A DNA stretch of 64,000 bases. Origin: an uncultured Draconibacterium sp. GTDB taxonomy: Bacteria > Bacteroidota > Bacteroidia > Bacteroidales > Prolixibacteraceae. Under the pieces are notes generated by a model that saw only the letters and a list, made by a program, of their open reading frames with translations, ran no database searches and was not told the DNA's origin. Positions 47,136 through 56,780 of this stretch are shown piece after piece. The DNA is taken from contig CANLMQ010000002.1 in assembly GCA_947492175.1 (NCBI GenBank), positions 124,001-188,000 on the forward strand, given 5' to 3'. The position numbers were made by a program, and so were the translations under genes. Each line of letters opens with the position of its first letter. Position 1 is the stretch's first letter.

Positions 47136-48353
47136 TCAACCTTTTATAAACATTTCCACCTCTTTAAATACTCTAAAAAAAATTCCGCCCCACACCTTCT
47201 TTATTTCTTCTTTGGTATAACCACGCTTCAGCATTTCGGCAGTTATATTTGGCATTTCACTTACATCCGCACAATCAGATAATGCACCGCCCCCATCGAA
47301 GTCTGAACCAATACCAACATAATCAATTCCAATAAGGTTTTTCACATAATCTATGTGATCAACATAATCTGCAACAGTTGGTAAATTTTTCGGGTATTCT
47401 TTTCTCAGCTTGCGCCACTCTTCCCTTACTTGTTTTTGTTCATCTTCGCTCATGGCTTCCCATTGGGTATTAAACACCTTACGAAATTCTTTTTCCTTTT
47501 GATAACGAACAGTCGTAGTATCAGGATCTTTTACATAATCGCTGAGCAGACAAATTTGGATTACACCGCCATTTTTTGCCAGGGCTTTAAGCATTTCATC
47601 TGTCATATTCCGGTTATGATGAGCAATAGCACGCACACTTGAATGCGAAGCTATTACGGGTGTTTTACTTAATTCCACAACATCAAAAAACGACCGGTCC
47701 GAAATATGCGAAACATCAATTAACATCCCCAGCCGATTCATTTCTTTTACCACCTCTTTTCCAAAATCGCTAAGTCCGTTGTGTTCCGACCCCTTTCTAT
47801 CCGAAGAAGAATCGCAAATATCGTTATTTGACGAATGACACAGCGTAATATACCGTACTCCCCTGTCGTAAAATTCTTTTACACGATTTATGTCCGTGCC
47901 AATCGGGAATCCGTTTTCCATACCAATATAAATGGCTCGTTTCCCTTCTTTTTCGAGCCTTAAAACATCATCCGACCGGGTTGCCACTTCCGCCAAATCA
48001 GCATATTTTCCACACACCTCATACGTTTTATCGATCATCTCATGTGCTGCCGAATAGGCTTTTTGTGTATTTTCCTCTGTTCGTTCACGCTGTCCGGTAA
48101 ACGCGGCAAAAAATATAGCATCAAGTCCGCCTTCTTTCATTCTTGGAAAATCAACCCGGCTATCAGGAGGTAAATTTCTTTTACCAATGTCAAAATCCTC
48201 ACTAAGTAATGCCATTGGAGTATCGCAGTGCGTATCAACAGTAACAGCACTTTCATGAATTTTCATGACCTTTTTACCAACTCCATCAGCAAAAACATTA
48301 AACTGTGTTAGAAGCCCCCCAGCTACCAATATAAAAAGAATAGCATTCTTCAT
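47136..48353 (-). CDS. Membrane dipeptidase, peptidase family M19
   Basis: A 405-aa zinc dipeptidase with a signal peptide (MKNAILFILVAGGLLTQFNV, FA-D), so it acts in the periplasm or outside. Metal ligands are visible: H42 and D44 in VDTHCDTP, the bridging Glu in IGMENGFPIG, His in LIDVSHISD, His in ASHSSVRAIAHHNRN, and the Asp of GIGSDFDGG. M19 enzymes hydrolyse dipeptides, including some with D-residues, which suits peptide scavenging or cell-wall turnover. It is followed on the same strand by the giant cluster, but the 437-bp gap makes co-transcription uncertain. Start is the ATG at 48351-48353. Confidence 0.93.
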   Translation of the reverse strand: MKNAILFILVAGGLLTQFNVFADGVGKKVMKIHESAVTVDTHCDTPMALLSEDFDIGKRNLPPDSRVDFPRMKEGGLDAIFFAAFTGQRERTEENTQKAYSAAHEMIDKTYEVCGKYADLAEVATRSDDVLRLEKEGKRAIYIGMENGFPIGTDINRVKEFYDRGVRYITLCHSSNNDICDSSSDRKGSEHNGLSDFGKEVVKEMNRLGMLIDVSHISDRSFFDVVELSKTPVIASHSSVRAIAHHNRNMTDEMLKALAKNGGVIQICLLSDYVKDPDTTTVRYQKEKEFRKVFNTQWEAMSEDEQKQVREEWRKLRKEYPKNLPTVADYVDHIDYVKNLIGIDYVGIGSDFDGGGALSDCADVSEMPNITAEMLKRGYTKEEIKKVWGGIFFRVFKEVEMFIKG

Positions 48354-48486
48354 AGTACAATCGATTTAATGTGAGAATTACAATTTTAACAAAATTTCAA
48401 TCTGAAACAAGAATTCTAAAGTACAACATACAATATTACCTATAGAATTCTCCAATGATTATATTTGTCGACAAGAGATACCGGAA

Positions 48487-49578
48487 ATGAAACAAATAAC
48501 TTTCAAAAAAATACTATTTCAAAAATGGCTGATCTTACCAACTTTGGCTGTGCTCACTTTTTTTTGTACTGAAATTGCTTCGAAACATCCGGAATGGATT
48601 GAGAAATACTATTCTCAGAACATTTACCCTTTCATTGCCCGGATTCTATCTGGGCTTAGCTCAATCCTTCCTGTTTCACTCGACGATTTGTTTTATTGCG
48701 CCCTACTACTTCTCCCATTGGCATTATTGATTTTGCTTTGTCTTAAAAAGATTTCGCTGAAATATTCGGGAAAACTGATAGTAAACATTGCAGCAGCAAC
48801 CTATATTCTTTTCTATTTTTCCTGGGGCTTAAACTATTTCCGGCCTGACTTAACAGAAAGACTTAATCTGGAAGCCAACAAAGCCAACCAGGAAGAATTT
48901 CTGGAAGCAATAACAAAGTTAATCAATCGCACCAACCATTTACAATGTAGTTTTGAAAATTTTGAACCAGCACAAACTGACCGACTGATTGAAAAATCGT
49001 ATGAAAATCTGGCTCCAGCTTTACAAATTCCCTATCCTATGGGAACAAGACCAGATAAAAAAATAACTTTTAGTGGTTTTTATGCAAAATCGGGAATTAC
49101 CGGATACTTTGGCCCTTTCTTTAATGAAATTCATGTAAACAAAAATGTTCTTCCGCTTGAATATCCTTTTGTGCTGGCACACGAAAAAGCACATCAACTG
49201 GGCATTACCAGCGAAGCCGAAGCCAATTTTTATGCCTGGCTGGTTTGCACAAAAAGCAATTCGCAACATATTCAATATTCAGCCAATCTGTCCATATTAA
49301 GGCACTTTTTGAATCAGGCCTATAAAATGAAAGAATTTCCGGAGTTAATAACCCTGATAAATCAGTCGGTTAAAAACGACATCAACGGCATCCGGAAACA
49401 CTGGCTTCTTCTCAGAAATGAAAAAATGGACAAAGTTGCATCAAAAGTTAACGACACCTATCTAAAAACCAACAAAATTAAAGGAGGCATCGAAGATTAT
49501 CGTGGTGTAGTAAAACATGTTATGAACTTTTCGTTAGATTCTGCTTTTCAGGAAAGATACAATCTTGCCACCCAATAA
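48487..49578 (+). CDS. DUF3810 family membrane protein, putative zinc peptidase
   Basis: A 363-aa protein with three likely membrane helices in the first 125 residues (LPTLAVLTFFCTEIA; YCALLLLPLALLILLCL; LIVNIAAATYILFYFSWGL) and a following soluble domain. The soluble part contains HEKAH (H232-H236) and, a few residues on, ITSEAEANFYAW, an HExxH-like zinc site with a downstream Glu. The family is conserved in Bacteroidota and Firmicutes but has no assigned function. Peptidase activity is inferred from the motif. It is divergent from the M19 gene (133-bp gap) and followed by the MBL-fold gene on the same strand. Confidence 0.85.
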   Translation: MKQITFKKILFQKWLILPTLAVLTFFCTEIASKHPEWIEKYYSQNIYPFIARILSGLSSILPVSLDDLFYCALLLLPLALLILLCLKKISLKYSGKLIVNIAAATYILFYFSWGLNYFRPDLTERLNLEANKANQEEFLEAITKLINRTNHLQCSFENFEPAQTDRLIEKSYENLAPALQIPYPMGTRPDKKITFSGFYAKSGITGYFGPFFNEIHVNKNVLPLEYPFVLAHEKAHQLGITSEAEANFYAWLVCTKSNSQHIQYSANLSILRHFLNQAYKMKEFPELITLINQSVKNDINGIRKHWLLLRNEKMDKVASKVNDTYLKTNKIKGGIEDYRGVVKHVMNFSLDSAFQERYNLATQ

Positions 49579-49670
49579 AATCACCTATTTTTGCACCAGT
49601 TATTAATGAAGATGGAGTTTAAAGAAGGAATAACTTCCGCTTATATCCTCCTGCTTCCAACTTTCTTACT

Positions 49671-50501
49671 ATGAAGTTAATTCCGATTTCCGCAGGTCAT
49701 TTCCATTGCGACGGGGGCGCTCTTTTTGGTGCTATACCAAAAGTTTTATGGAGTAAGGTTTATCCGGCAAACGAAAATAATTTTACACAACTTACATTGC
49801 GGTGTTTGCTGGTTGATACCGGCAAACATAAAATCCTGATTGAAACCGGAATTGGCAACCACTATCCCGAAAAACACCTGAAAAACAATGGAGTTACTTC
49901 AGTAAGCAACCTGGAAAAATCGCTGGCTCAAAACGGGTATTCCTCCGAAGCAATTACCGATGTATTTTTCACACATTTACATTGGGACCACTGTACAGGG
50001 GCAATAAAAGATGTAAACGGCAACCTTGAACTTGTTTTCCCCAATGCAACTTTAAGGTGCAGTAAAAAACAATGGGAACATGCCAAAGTTTCGAACCAGC
50101 GCGAAAAAGCGGCCTACCACACCGATGTTTTGAATTTTATCAATAATTCGGGTAAACTCAAACTAATTGAAAACGAAGGTGAATTATTTCCCGGATTTGA
50201 CATAAAAATGTACGACGGACATACTCCCGGACAAATGATTCCTTTTATTCATACCGAAAAAGAAACCTTTGTTTACACTTCTGATTTAATTCCAACATCG
50301 GCAAATATTCCTCTGCTATGGATTGCCGCATACGATCTTGATCCGGTAAAGGTAATGCACGAAAAAGAACTCTTTTTAAAAGAAGCGGTACAGAAAAAAC
50401 AAATTCTGTTTTTTGAACACGACTATTACACCGAATGTGCAACTGTGCAGAAAACGGAAAAAGGATTTACAGTAAAGGAAAAATTTAAACTGCCCAAATG
50501 A
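49671..50501 (+). CDS. MBL-fold metallo-hydrolase
   Basis: A 276-aa cytoplasmic metallo-beta-lactamase fold protein. THLHWDHCTG gives the HxHxDH zinc site (H102, H104, D106, H107); YDGHTPGQMIPFI supplies the next His, YTSDLIPT the bridging Asp and FFEHDYY the last His. It resembles the quorum-quenching lactonase / glyoxalase-II-like subgroup in length and in the FHCDGGALFGAIPKVLW start, but the substrate cannot be read from sequence. It lies 92 bp after the DUF3810 gene on the same strand. Confidence 0.88.
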   Translation: MKLIPISAGHFHCDGGALFGAIPKVLWSKVYPANENNFTQLTLRCLLVDTGKHKILIETGIGNHYPEKHLKNNGVTSVSNLEKSLAQNGYSSEAITDVFFTHLHWDHCTGAIKDVNGNLELVFPNATLRCSKKQWEHAKVSNQREKAAYHTDVLNFINNSGKLKLIENEGELFPGFDIKMYDGHTPGQMIPFIHTEKETFVYTSDLIPTSANIPLLWIAAYDLDPVKVMHEKELFLKEAVQKKQILFFEHDYYTECATVQKTEKGFTVKEKFKLPK

Positions 50502-50535
50502 AACTCCTCGCAGCAAGGTGTGGAAATATAACTGA

Positions 50536-50565
50536 TGAGATCCCTCGTCTATCGCTCGGGATCAG
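50536..50565. terminator. Hairpin between convergent genes
   Basis: GATCCC (50539-50544) and GGGATC (50558-50563) close a 13-nt loop (TCGTCTATCGCTC). It lies between the stops of the MBL-fold gene and the lipoprotein gene. No strong T-run follows, and the sequence resembles half of an R2-type palindrome (AGATCTCTCGTCG...), so it may be a repeat remnant used as a terminator. Confidence 0.45.
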
Positions 50566-50609
50566 TTCGGCTAAAAAATTTTGAAGAACAAAATCATAGC
50601 CTCACTGAT

Positions 50610-51038
50610 TTAATCTGAAACGCGCTCCAGCTCAATCCAGCCCCAACCAGGAACATTTAGCTTTAACTCATCTGCATCAATTTCGTAGGTGGAAACCTGT
50701 GGTAACGTGGATGCAAATTTTATAGAAAAATCGCTGTCGCAACAGATTTCGGTACACCCTGCCCCTGAAACTGTTATCGAGTTACTTTCTTCAAGCTCAA
50801 AACTACCCGAACACCCATTTGCATCCAGCCTGAGGTTATAAGTACCGTCGTGCATAAACTCGATTGTTGGATTATAATCATCATTTTTTGCATATAACAC
50901 CGATTCAACCGACATAAATTCTTCTGCTTCCCATTTTCCGTAAATTTCTTTGGAACACGAACATTCATCATCCTTATCACACGAACTCAGAAAACAGAAC
51001 AAAGCAAAAATGCATAAGGTGAATACTGATTTTTTCAT
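50610..51038 (-). CDS. Small lipoprotein, META/lipocalin-like
   Basis: A 142-aa protein from the ATG at 51036-51038, which opens a lipoprotein signal peptide (MKKSVFTLCIFALFCFLSSC) with lipobox LSSC. I prefer this to the upstream start at 51095, which adds residues that break the signal. After the lipid-anchored Cys comes an acidic, Cys-containing linker (DKDDECSCSKEIYGKW), then a beta-rich domain with GKWEAEEF, IEFMHDGTYNL and an ISVSGAGCTEICC-like segment. This resembles small lipocalin or META-like domains of Bacteroidota. Function unknown. Confidence 0.78.
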   Translation of the reverse strand: MKKSVFTLCIFALFCFLSSCDKDDECSCSKEIYGKWEAEEFMSVESVLYAKNDDYNPTIEFMHDGTYNLRLDANGCSGSFELEESNSITVSGAGCTEICCDSDFSIKFASTLPQVSTYEIDADELKLNVPGWGWIELERVSD

Positions 51039-51339
51039 GGTAGTTTTTGTTTTCTTTAAGATGATGATTTTAAAAAAAAGGTTGCGTTGGCCCAAATTTT
51101 CATCTCAAATATCAGCATTTTATCCCACCAGCATTTCGATTAAACACCAATACAAACTTTTAAACCCAAACCCGGCGAATCGTTTTCGAAAGAATCCGGT
51201 GCATTTTATTTTTAACATCGTATGTAACGATTATGAACCATAAATCACAAAATCAATGATTAGTAAATTATGAAAGTTCTGCGTCAGACTGAGCAGGCAA
51301 GACAGGTATCCGCCAGCTGACAAATCATATTCAAAAAAA

Positions 51340-51451
51340 ACAATTTTAATCACGTGAAACGAGCATGAGAAAGTCATCACACATAAGCGAATGATTATAA
51401 TCATGCGAGTTCCATCTGTAAACATAGAAAATTAACGATAATAAACAGATG
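51340..51451 (+). promoter_or_regulatory. Structured 5' leader B, candidate cis-regulatory RNA
   Basis: Second copy of the leader at 7895-8018, ending at the ATG of the POTRA/barrel gene. ACAATTTTAATC (51340-51351) and TGAAAC (51355-51360) are kept; P1 is GCATG/CATGC (51363-51367 with 51402-51406); P2 is TCAT/ATGA (51374-51377 with 51391-51394) with the 13-nt loop CACACATAAGCGA; then the identical GAGTTCCATCT (51407-51417); then CATCTGT/ACAGATG (51413-51419 with 51445-51451), pairing the start codon. The hairpin inserted in leader A is absent here. The flanks and the downstream genes are unrelated to those of leader A, so this is not a recent duplication of the locus. Confidence 0.65.
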
Positions 51452-52711
51452 AAAAATATTCTGCTTATCCAATTAGTATTAATCTCATCCTTTTTCTCTT
51501 CAGCACAGAACGGAATTTCCGAAAAAGAGTGGAAAATCGATTCTATTCAGCTTCACAAAAACTGGCGTACCCGCGATAAAATCATCTTACGCGAACTTCA
51601 GTTTTCAAAAGGAGAAACAGTTAACCAGGATTGTCTTGACCGATCAATCAGCCAGGTTTGGAACATCGGGAATTTTGCTCATGTCGACTATTCTGTTGAT
51701 TCCATTTCTCCTGAGGGACACCTTCTAAATCTCACTGCAAAAGATGCCTTTAACCTGGTTCCATATATAACCGTAAGCGGCAACAAAGATGATAAAAACA
51801 TATCGATGGGCTTTTCCGATCCTAATTTTTTAGGTCGAAACATTAATCTCAGTCTCAATGGAAAAATAGGAACCTACAGCACCGAATACAGAGCCGGGAT
51901 TACAATTCCCCGTCAGCTGCTTTATAAAAACATGACCCTTTCTTTTCAGGTTTCAAGCGGAACTGGAAATAACTTTCGGTATAATAACGACAGGCAGGTA
52001 CAGGCAGTCGCCTATCACTCAAAACAATTTTCGGGAAGTATTGGCAATCCATGGCACACCGATTATCAGTATTCTTTTTCGCCCAATTTCAGCTGGAGCC
52101 TTTTTCAACATAAAACCGACACATCGCTGCTGAGTACTTCCGCAACTTTTGTTGACGACTACACCATAAATTATCTTGCTCTTTCTATTGGTGAATCGAT
52201 TGGATTAATAAACCGGTATCGCCACCAAAAAGACGGATATTTAGTTTCTGGAGGCTATGGCATTGGAATTGGGCTCGACAAAAACAGCCCCGCTTATCAC
52301 TCTTTTGGCTTTGGAATATCGTATTATAAAACTTTCAACAAGATTGTTGAATTATCAGCATCCTATTCTACGGGCTATTCAACATCTACTTTACCTTCTC
52401 TTCTGCATTATATGAACTCGGGCGATGTTAAAGGAATTATAAACGGGCAGGAATCGGGACAAGGACATTACAATACCAAAGTAAACGGCAGTTTTACCTA
52501 TGCATATACCAACTGGTTTGCGCTCGAACATTCTGTTTACTCTCACTTTGGAATGGCAGACGACCACTATTTTAACTTATTCCGAAAAAATCCAAGAATT
52601 TCGTTGGGAACTGAAATCAGAATCTGGACTCCAATGATTCCTTGGCTGGCTGCCAGTGTTCATTTCACTTATTTAAAAGGTAACAATAACTGGTTTCATC
52701 TCGATATATAA
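51449..52711 (+). CDS. Outer-membrane protein with one POTRA and a BamA/Omp85-type barrel
   Basis: A 420-aa protein with signal peptide (MKNILLIQLVLISSFFSSA-Q). Residues about 25-105 look like a single POTRA domain (IDSIQLHKNWRTRDKIILRE, then SISQVWNIGNFAHVDYSV). The remaining 310 residues alternate in beta-barrel fashion with surface-antigen motifs such as MGFSDPNFLGRNINLSL and a C-terminal strand ending NNWFHLDI. This size fits a small Omp85-family member rather than BamA itself, which has five POTRAs. The cargo is unknown. It is controlled by leader B and lies 99 bp upstream of the ferredoxin-ASKHA gene on the same strand. Confidence 0.8.
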   Translation: MKNILLIQLVLISSFFSSAQNGISEKEWKIDSIQLHKNWRTRDKIILRELQFSKGETVNQDCLDRSISQVWNIGNFAHVDYSVDSISPEGHLLNLTAKDAFNLVPYITVSGNKDDKNISMGFSDPNFLGRNINLSLNGKIGTYSTEYRAGITIPRQLLYKNMTLSFQVSSGTGNNFRYNNDRQVQAVAYHSKQFSGSIGNPWHTDYQYSFSPNFSWSLFQHKTDTSLLSTSATFVDDYTINYLALSIGESIGLINRYRHQKDGYLVSGGYGIGIGLDKNSPAYHSFGFGISYYKTFNKIVELSASYSTGYSTSTLPSLLHYMNSGDVKGIINGQESGQGHYNTKVNGSFTYAYTNWFALEHSVYSHFGMADDHYFNLFRKNPRISLGTEIRIWTPMIPWLAASVHFTYLKGNNNWFHLDI

Positions 52712-52810
52712 GAGTTTGAAGAGGGAAGTAAAAAAAATTCCTGGAAACATCCAAGCTCTTTTATTTTAGTTAAATTGGCCAGATCAAATCGCATTCTTAT
52801 ATTTCCGGAT

Positions 52811-54301
52811 ATGCACAACAAAATCAAAATAACCTTAGAGCCACTTGGAGATACCATTAAAGTAAATAAAGGAACTCCACTTATTGACATTTTACATGAA
52901 TTTGGAGTTGAATTTCCATGTGGCGGAAAAGGAACCTGCGGTGCCTGCAAAATAAAACTTTTACAAGGCAACCTAGAAATTGACGCCAATCAGCAAAAAA
53001 GATTACAAAAACTAAAGTTGGCAAATAACTGGCGACTGGCTTGTTTTTGCAACGCAGAATCGGATATAACGCTTGAAATTTCGCAGTTCGAAACGATCAT
53101 TCTGGCCGATAATACTACTTTCGATTTTAATCCGCAAAATGGTTTTGGTATTGCCGTTGATATAGGAACTACAACTGTTGTCTCCCAACTAATTAATCTC
53201 GAAAACGGGCATATCCTTGATTCTGTTTCAGCAGTAAATCCACAGGCAAAATATGGCGGCGATTTAATTGCACGCATACAAAGTTGTTTGGATGGGAAAC
53301 AGGAAGAATTGCAGCAGCTAATCCAAAAGAAAATTGCAGCAATGATTGACCAGATGTTACAAAAAAATCAGGTAGAAGTGTTAAAAGTTATGCTGGTTGG
53401 AAATACTGTAATGCAACACATTTTTTGTGGGTTAAATGTACAGCCACTCTCGTTTTATCCCTTTGAATCGAAAGAACCGGGTGAAAAAAACTTTACTAAT
53501 AAAGAACTTAACTGGGCCTTGCCCGCTGCAACAGAAATCAAGTTTCATTCATCTATTGGCAGCTTTGTGGGAAGCGATATTCTTGCCGGAATTGCTGCTA
53601 CAAAAATGGCCGACCGGGAAGCTTTTTCCATTTTAATAGATTTGGGTACAAATGGAGAAATTGTAGTTGGAAACCGGGATAAAATTGTTTGTGCTTCAAC
53701 TGCGGCCGGACCGGCTTTTGAAGGAGCCAAAATTAACCAGGGAATGCGGGCTACAACCGGCGCTATTTCTTCTGTTAGTCTGGATAACGGAAAATTAATA
53801 AGCCATGTTATTGGCAACGGAACATCTAAAGGGATTTGTGGCAGTGGTCTGATTGACATTCTGGCAATCTTACTGGAGCAACAACAAATTGGAATGTTCG
53901 GAGAAATCAACTCAGGCGAAGAAAAAATACAGATTACCAAAAATGTTGCACTCACCCAACAAGATATTCGTGAATTTCAACTGGCAAAAGCGGCCATTGC
54001 TGCAGGTACACAATTGCTGCTCAATCAACTTGGCATTTCGATGAGCGATGTAGCACATGTCTTTATCGCCGGAGGTTTTGGCAATTTTCTGAATATAAAA
54101 AACGTTATTCGCACCGGACTAATTGAAGCCGGCGAAGAAAAAATCTACAAACTTGGGAACACGGCTTTAATCGGGGCAAAAATGTTTTTGTTCGAGAATG
54201 ATCAATTCACACAAAACATACTGAAAAAAACAACACACATCAACCTCGAAGGAGATGGATCATTCCAGGATATTTATATTGAGAAAATGATGCTAGTGTA
54301 A
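52811..54301 (+). CDS. Ferredoxin-ASKHA protein (DUF4445; RACE/RamA-like corrinoid activator)
   Basis: About 496 aa. An N-terminal plant-type [2Fe-2S] domain has cysteines C37, C43, C46 and C78 (FPCGGKGTCGAC ... RLACFC). Linker and ASKHA-type ATPase domains follow, with IAVDIGTTTVVSQL, MLVGNTVMQHI, FSILIDLGTNGEIVVG, AAGPAFEGAKI and VFIAGGFGNFL. Proteins of this architecture reductively reactivate Co(II) corrinoids in methyltransferases, and some have been proposed to serve methionine synthase (established for the family; substrate here inferred). I chose the ATG at 52811 over an upstream TTG at 52775, since the ferredoxin domain begins immediately after it. The gene follows the POTRA/barrel gene and may share its message. 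Confidence 0.9.
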   Translation: MHNKIKITLEPLGDTIKVNKGTPLIDILHEFGVEFPCGGKGTCGACKIKLLQGNLEIDANQQKRLQKLKLANNWRLACFCNAESDITLEISQFETIILADNTTFDFNPQNGFGIAVDIGTTTVVSQLINLENGHILDSVSAVNPQAKYGGDLIARIQSCLDGKQEELQQLIQKKIAAMIDQMLQKNQVEVLKVMLVGNTVMQHIFCGLNVQPLSFYPFESKEPGEKNFTNKELNWALPAATEIKFHSSIGSFVGSDILAGIAATKMADREAFSILIDLGTNGEIVVGNRDKIVCASTAAGPAFEGAKINQGMRATTGAISSVSLDNGKLISHVIGNGTSKGICGSGLIDILAILLEQQQIGMFGEINSGEEKIQITKNVALTQQDIREFQLAKAAIAAGTQLLLNQLGISMSDVAHVFIAGGFGNFLNIKNVIRTGLIEAGEEKIYKLGNTALIGAKMFLFENDQFTQNILKKTTHINLEGDGSFQDIYIEKMMLV

Positions 54302-54506
54302 ACCGGTACTCGTTTGACAAACATCTGCCCCTCCTATTTTTATTCCACATTTAGTGCTTTGAATATAATTTTTTGCAATGTTTTGTAACTTTTTTGCATA
54401 AATAACGAATAACTAAGGCATTAAAAACAACTACATTTTTAATTTCTCTTATAAGTAATTGTGTTTGACAGTACTCAATTTCAATAAAATTCTAAAAACC
54501 AAAATC

Positions 54507-55316
54507 ATGAAAAAACTATTATCTATTTTTTGTGCTTTCCTGTTATGTTTGGCTTGTTCACAAGAGAAACCAATAGAAAAAACCACAATTGGAATGTTTA
54601 CTCCGTATACCTATTTCCCTGAAGTTGTGAACGGGAAAGTAATGGAAGTAACAGAAACCAACTTTTTACCTGTAAAAAAAGAGGATAAAATTGAAGCCGG
54701 AATTCCGCTAAGCATTGCTGCCCGGGACAGCATTAACTGGACAAATGATTTTAAGGTACAATTTAACACTTCCGGATTGGCAGAAAAAACTGTAACATTT
54801 GGCGATAACGGAGAAATTCTCAGTAGCTGGGAAATAAGCAGCAATGATAATTTTTATACATCTGCAAAAAGAATAGTAAAAGATTCCTTGACCCATAAGG
54901 AGACAATTTCCGAAACAAAAATGGGAACATATAAAATTGAAATTTTTGATCCGGTTACAGACACTTTACGGAATTATCTGCTTATTGACCTGAACAATGA
55001 TAAAGCTTATCTTAATATACAATGGCAAAATTCGAAGGGAGACCTAACGTATCGATATGACTATATTTATGACGATGCTGGACAATTTGCCGGATACAAA
55101 GTTTCGAGAGCCGACACTGTGCTTGGTGGAATGAACTTCACACGCAATGAACAAGGATTTATGAAAGATCAGGAAGTATATAATTCTGCCAATGAAACGT
55201 CTGAAACGACCATTTATGAATATGAATACGATACTAACGGGAACTGGATTAAATGTGTGGCATATCAAAACCAGAAACCATACATGGTTGCATTAAGAGA
55301 ATATAAATATTATTAA
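54507..55316 (+). CDS. Lipoprotein of unknown function
   Basis: A 269-aa protein starting at the ATG at 54507, which opens a lipoprotein signal (MKKLLSIFCAFLLCLACSQE, lipobox LAC). An earlier in-frame start at 54459 would put 16 residues before the signal and is unlikely. The C-terminal half has RHS/YD-like beta repeats: TYRYDYIYDDAGQFAGYKV, then TIYEYEYDTNGNWIKCV. The first half reads like a second set of such strands (EKTVTFGDNGEILSSWEI). No catalytic motif is seen. Bacteroidota have many such lipoproteins of unknown role. A 205-bp gap separates it from the ferredoxin-ASKHA gene. Confidence 0.78.
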   Translation: MKKLLSIFCAFLLCLACSQEKPIEKTTIGMFTPYTYFPEVVNGKVMEVTETNFLPVKKEDKIEAGIPLSIAARDSINWTNDFKVQFNTSGLAEKTVTFGDNGEILSSWEISSNDNFYTSAKRIVKDSLTHKETISETKMGTYKIEIFDPVTDTLRNYLLIDLNNDKAYLNIQWQNSKGDLTYRYDYIYDDAGQFAGYKVSRADTVLGGMNFTRNEQGFMKDQEVYNSANETSETTIYEYEYDTNGNWIKCVAYQNQKPYMVALREYKYY

Positions 55317-55434
55317 TCTGACTATTTTTTCGTAGCCAAAACCTCAGGTAAAACACATAAAATGTGAAAGCTATATCTTTTTCGAAGCATACTTTTGGCA
55401 ACGAAAATTATTAGGACAGTATATAAATATGGAA

Positions 55435-56457
55435 TTAGTTTTTAACCAGCTCTTTTGTAGAAAGCAAACCGCAAGCCGCATAAATATCTTCTCCGCGAGA
55501 AGCCCTGATGGTTGTTAATATTCCTTTGTTATTGAGTTTATCCTTAAATTGTGTAATAATATTTTCATCGGGGCTTTTAAGCGGCGTTCCGGGAACCGGG
55601 TGAAAACGGATCAGGTTCATCCGGCATTTTAAACCATCCAGTAAACGAACCAGTTCATTTACATGAGCTGTTGAATCATTCAGCCCTTCAAACATAATAT
55701 ACTCAAACGAGACCCGTCGCTGGCGGCCAAAATCCCAGCTTTTAATTTCTTCAATCACCTCTTCAATCGGATAGGCAACCTGAATGGGCATAATCTTTTG
55801 CCGTTCTTCGTGAAACGGAGTGTGCAAGCTAACTGCCAAATGTGCTTCACTTTTTTCGAGGAAAGTAAGCATACCCGGAATTATTCCAATGGTAGAAACC
55901 GTTATCCTGCGCGGACTCATGGCAAATCCCCACTCCGAAGTCAGAATTTCGAGACTTTTTAAAACTTCATCCAGGTTATCAAAAGGTTCGCCCATTCCCA
56001 TGTAAACAATATTCGTAACCTCTTCCACCTCATCGATACTTTTAATCTGGTTAATTATTTCACCGGCCGACAAATGCCCCTGAAAACCTTGCTTGGCAGT
56101 AAAACAAAACAGGCAGCCCATTTTACAGCCCACCTGCGAACTAACACAAACAGTTTTGCGATCGCGATCGGGAATCATTGCCGTTTCAATAAATTTATTC
56201 TGAATGGTTGGGAAAAGGTATTTTTTTGTTCCGTCAACGCTCTCCTGAACCTTGATGTAATTGGTTAATCCCAATTCAAACTTTTCATTTAAAAGCTCAC
56301 GTGCCTTTTTCGAAAGATTGGTCATTTCTTCGATCGACGAAATTTGTTTTTTATACAACCAGTCAGTAATTTGTTTTGCTGTAAATTTTGGTAGTCCCAA
56401 CTCCAACACCAGGTTCTGCAACTCTGATAATGTTTTCCCGAACAAGCTCTCTTTCAT
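55435..56457 (-). CDS. rlmN: Dual-specificity RNA methyltransferase RlmN
   Basis: A 340-aa radical-SAM enzyme that methylates C2 of A2503 in 23S rRNA (and A37 of some tRNAs in characterised homologues). The 4Fe-4S/SAM triad is C111, C115, C118 in GCKMGCLFCFTAKQGF; the GEP motif is YMGMGEPFDN; RRITVSTIGIIPGM and MFEGLNDSTAHVNELVRLL are family blocks; C329 near the end (YAACGLLS) is the methyl-carrying Cys. It is a housekeeping gene, apparently monocistronic, convergent with the lipoprotein gene. Confidence 0.96.
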   Translation of the reverse strand: MKESLFGKTLSELQNLVLELGLPKFTAKQITDWLYKKQISSIEEMTNLSKKARELLNEKFELGLTNYIKVQESVDGTKKYLFPTIQNKFIETAMIPDRDRKTVCVSSQVGCKMGCLFCFTAKQGFQGHLSAGEIINQIKSIDEVEEVTNIVYMGMGEPFDNLDEVLKSLEILTSEWGFAMSPRRITVSTIGIIPGMLTFLEKSEAHLAVSLHTPFHEERQKIMPIQVAYPIEEVIEEIKSWDFGRQRRVSFEYIMFEGLNDSTAHVNELVRLLDGLKCRMNLIRFHPVPGTPLKSPDENIITQFKDKLNNKGILTTIRASRGEDIYAACGLLSTKELVKN

Positions 56458-56780
56458 ACCTACATTTTAGTGCAAAGATAATACGATTTCTTTTTATGTG
56501 AATGACAAGAAACAAATAGCAAAAACAACAAAAAATAACTTAATTAAAATCACAGAAAATATACTTGTTCTAATACCTCCGTCATGTATCGTAAGTCGTT
56601 TACTTACCAGTATTTGTTATTCGTGAATTTAAATCAAAATCCCAGTTTTATTACATTTATCATACTCTATCATTTGTTCTTATTATTACTTTAGCAACTT
56701 TTTAAATTATTTACATACTTAAGGATTGTCCCCCAGGAAAAAGCGATAAAATAAACGGATGCAAAATAAAAGATAGCATA
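56458..56780. other. Divergent intergenic region rlmN / M60 lipoprotein
   Basis: 323 bp, very AT-rich, no gene. Promoters for both divergent genes must be here. TACTTTAG near 56690 is one mismatch from the Bacteroidota -7 box TAnnTTTG, but the TTTG upstream of it is too close, so I make no call. I see no riboswitch-like structure and no copy of the leader motif. Confidence 0.45.
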
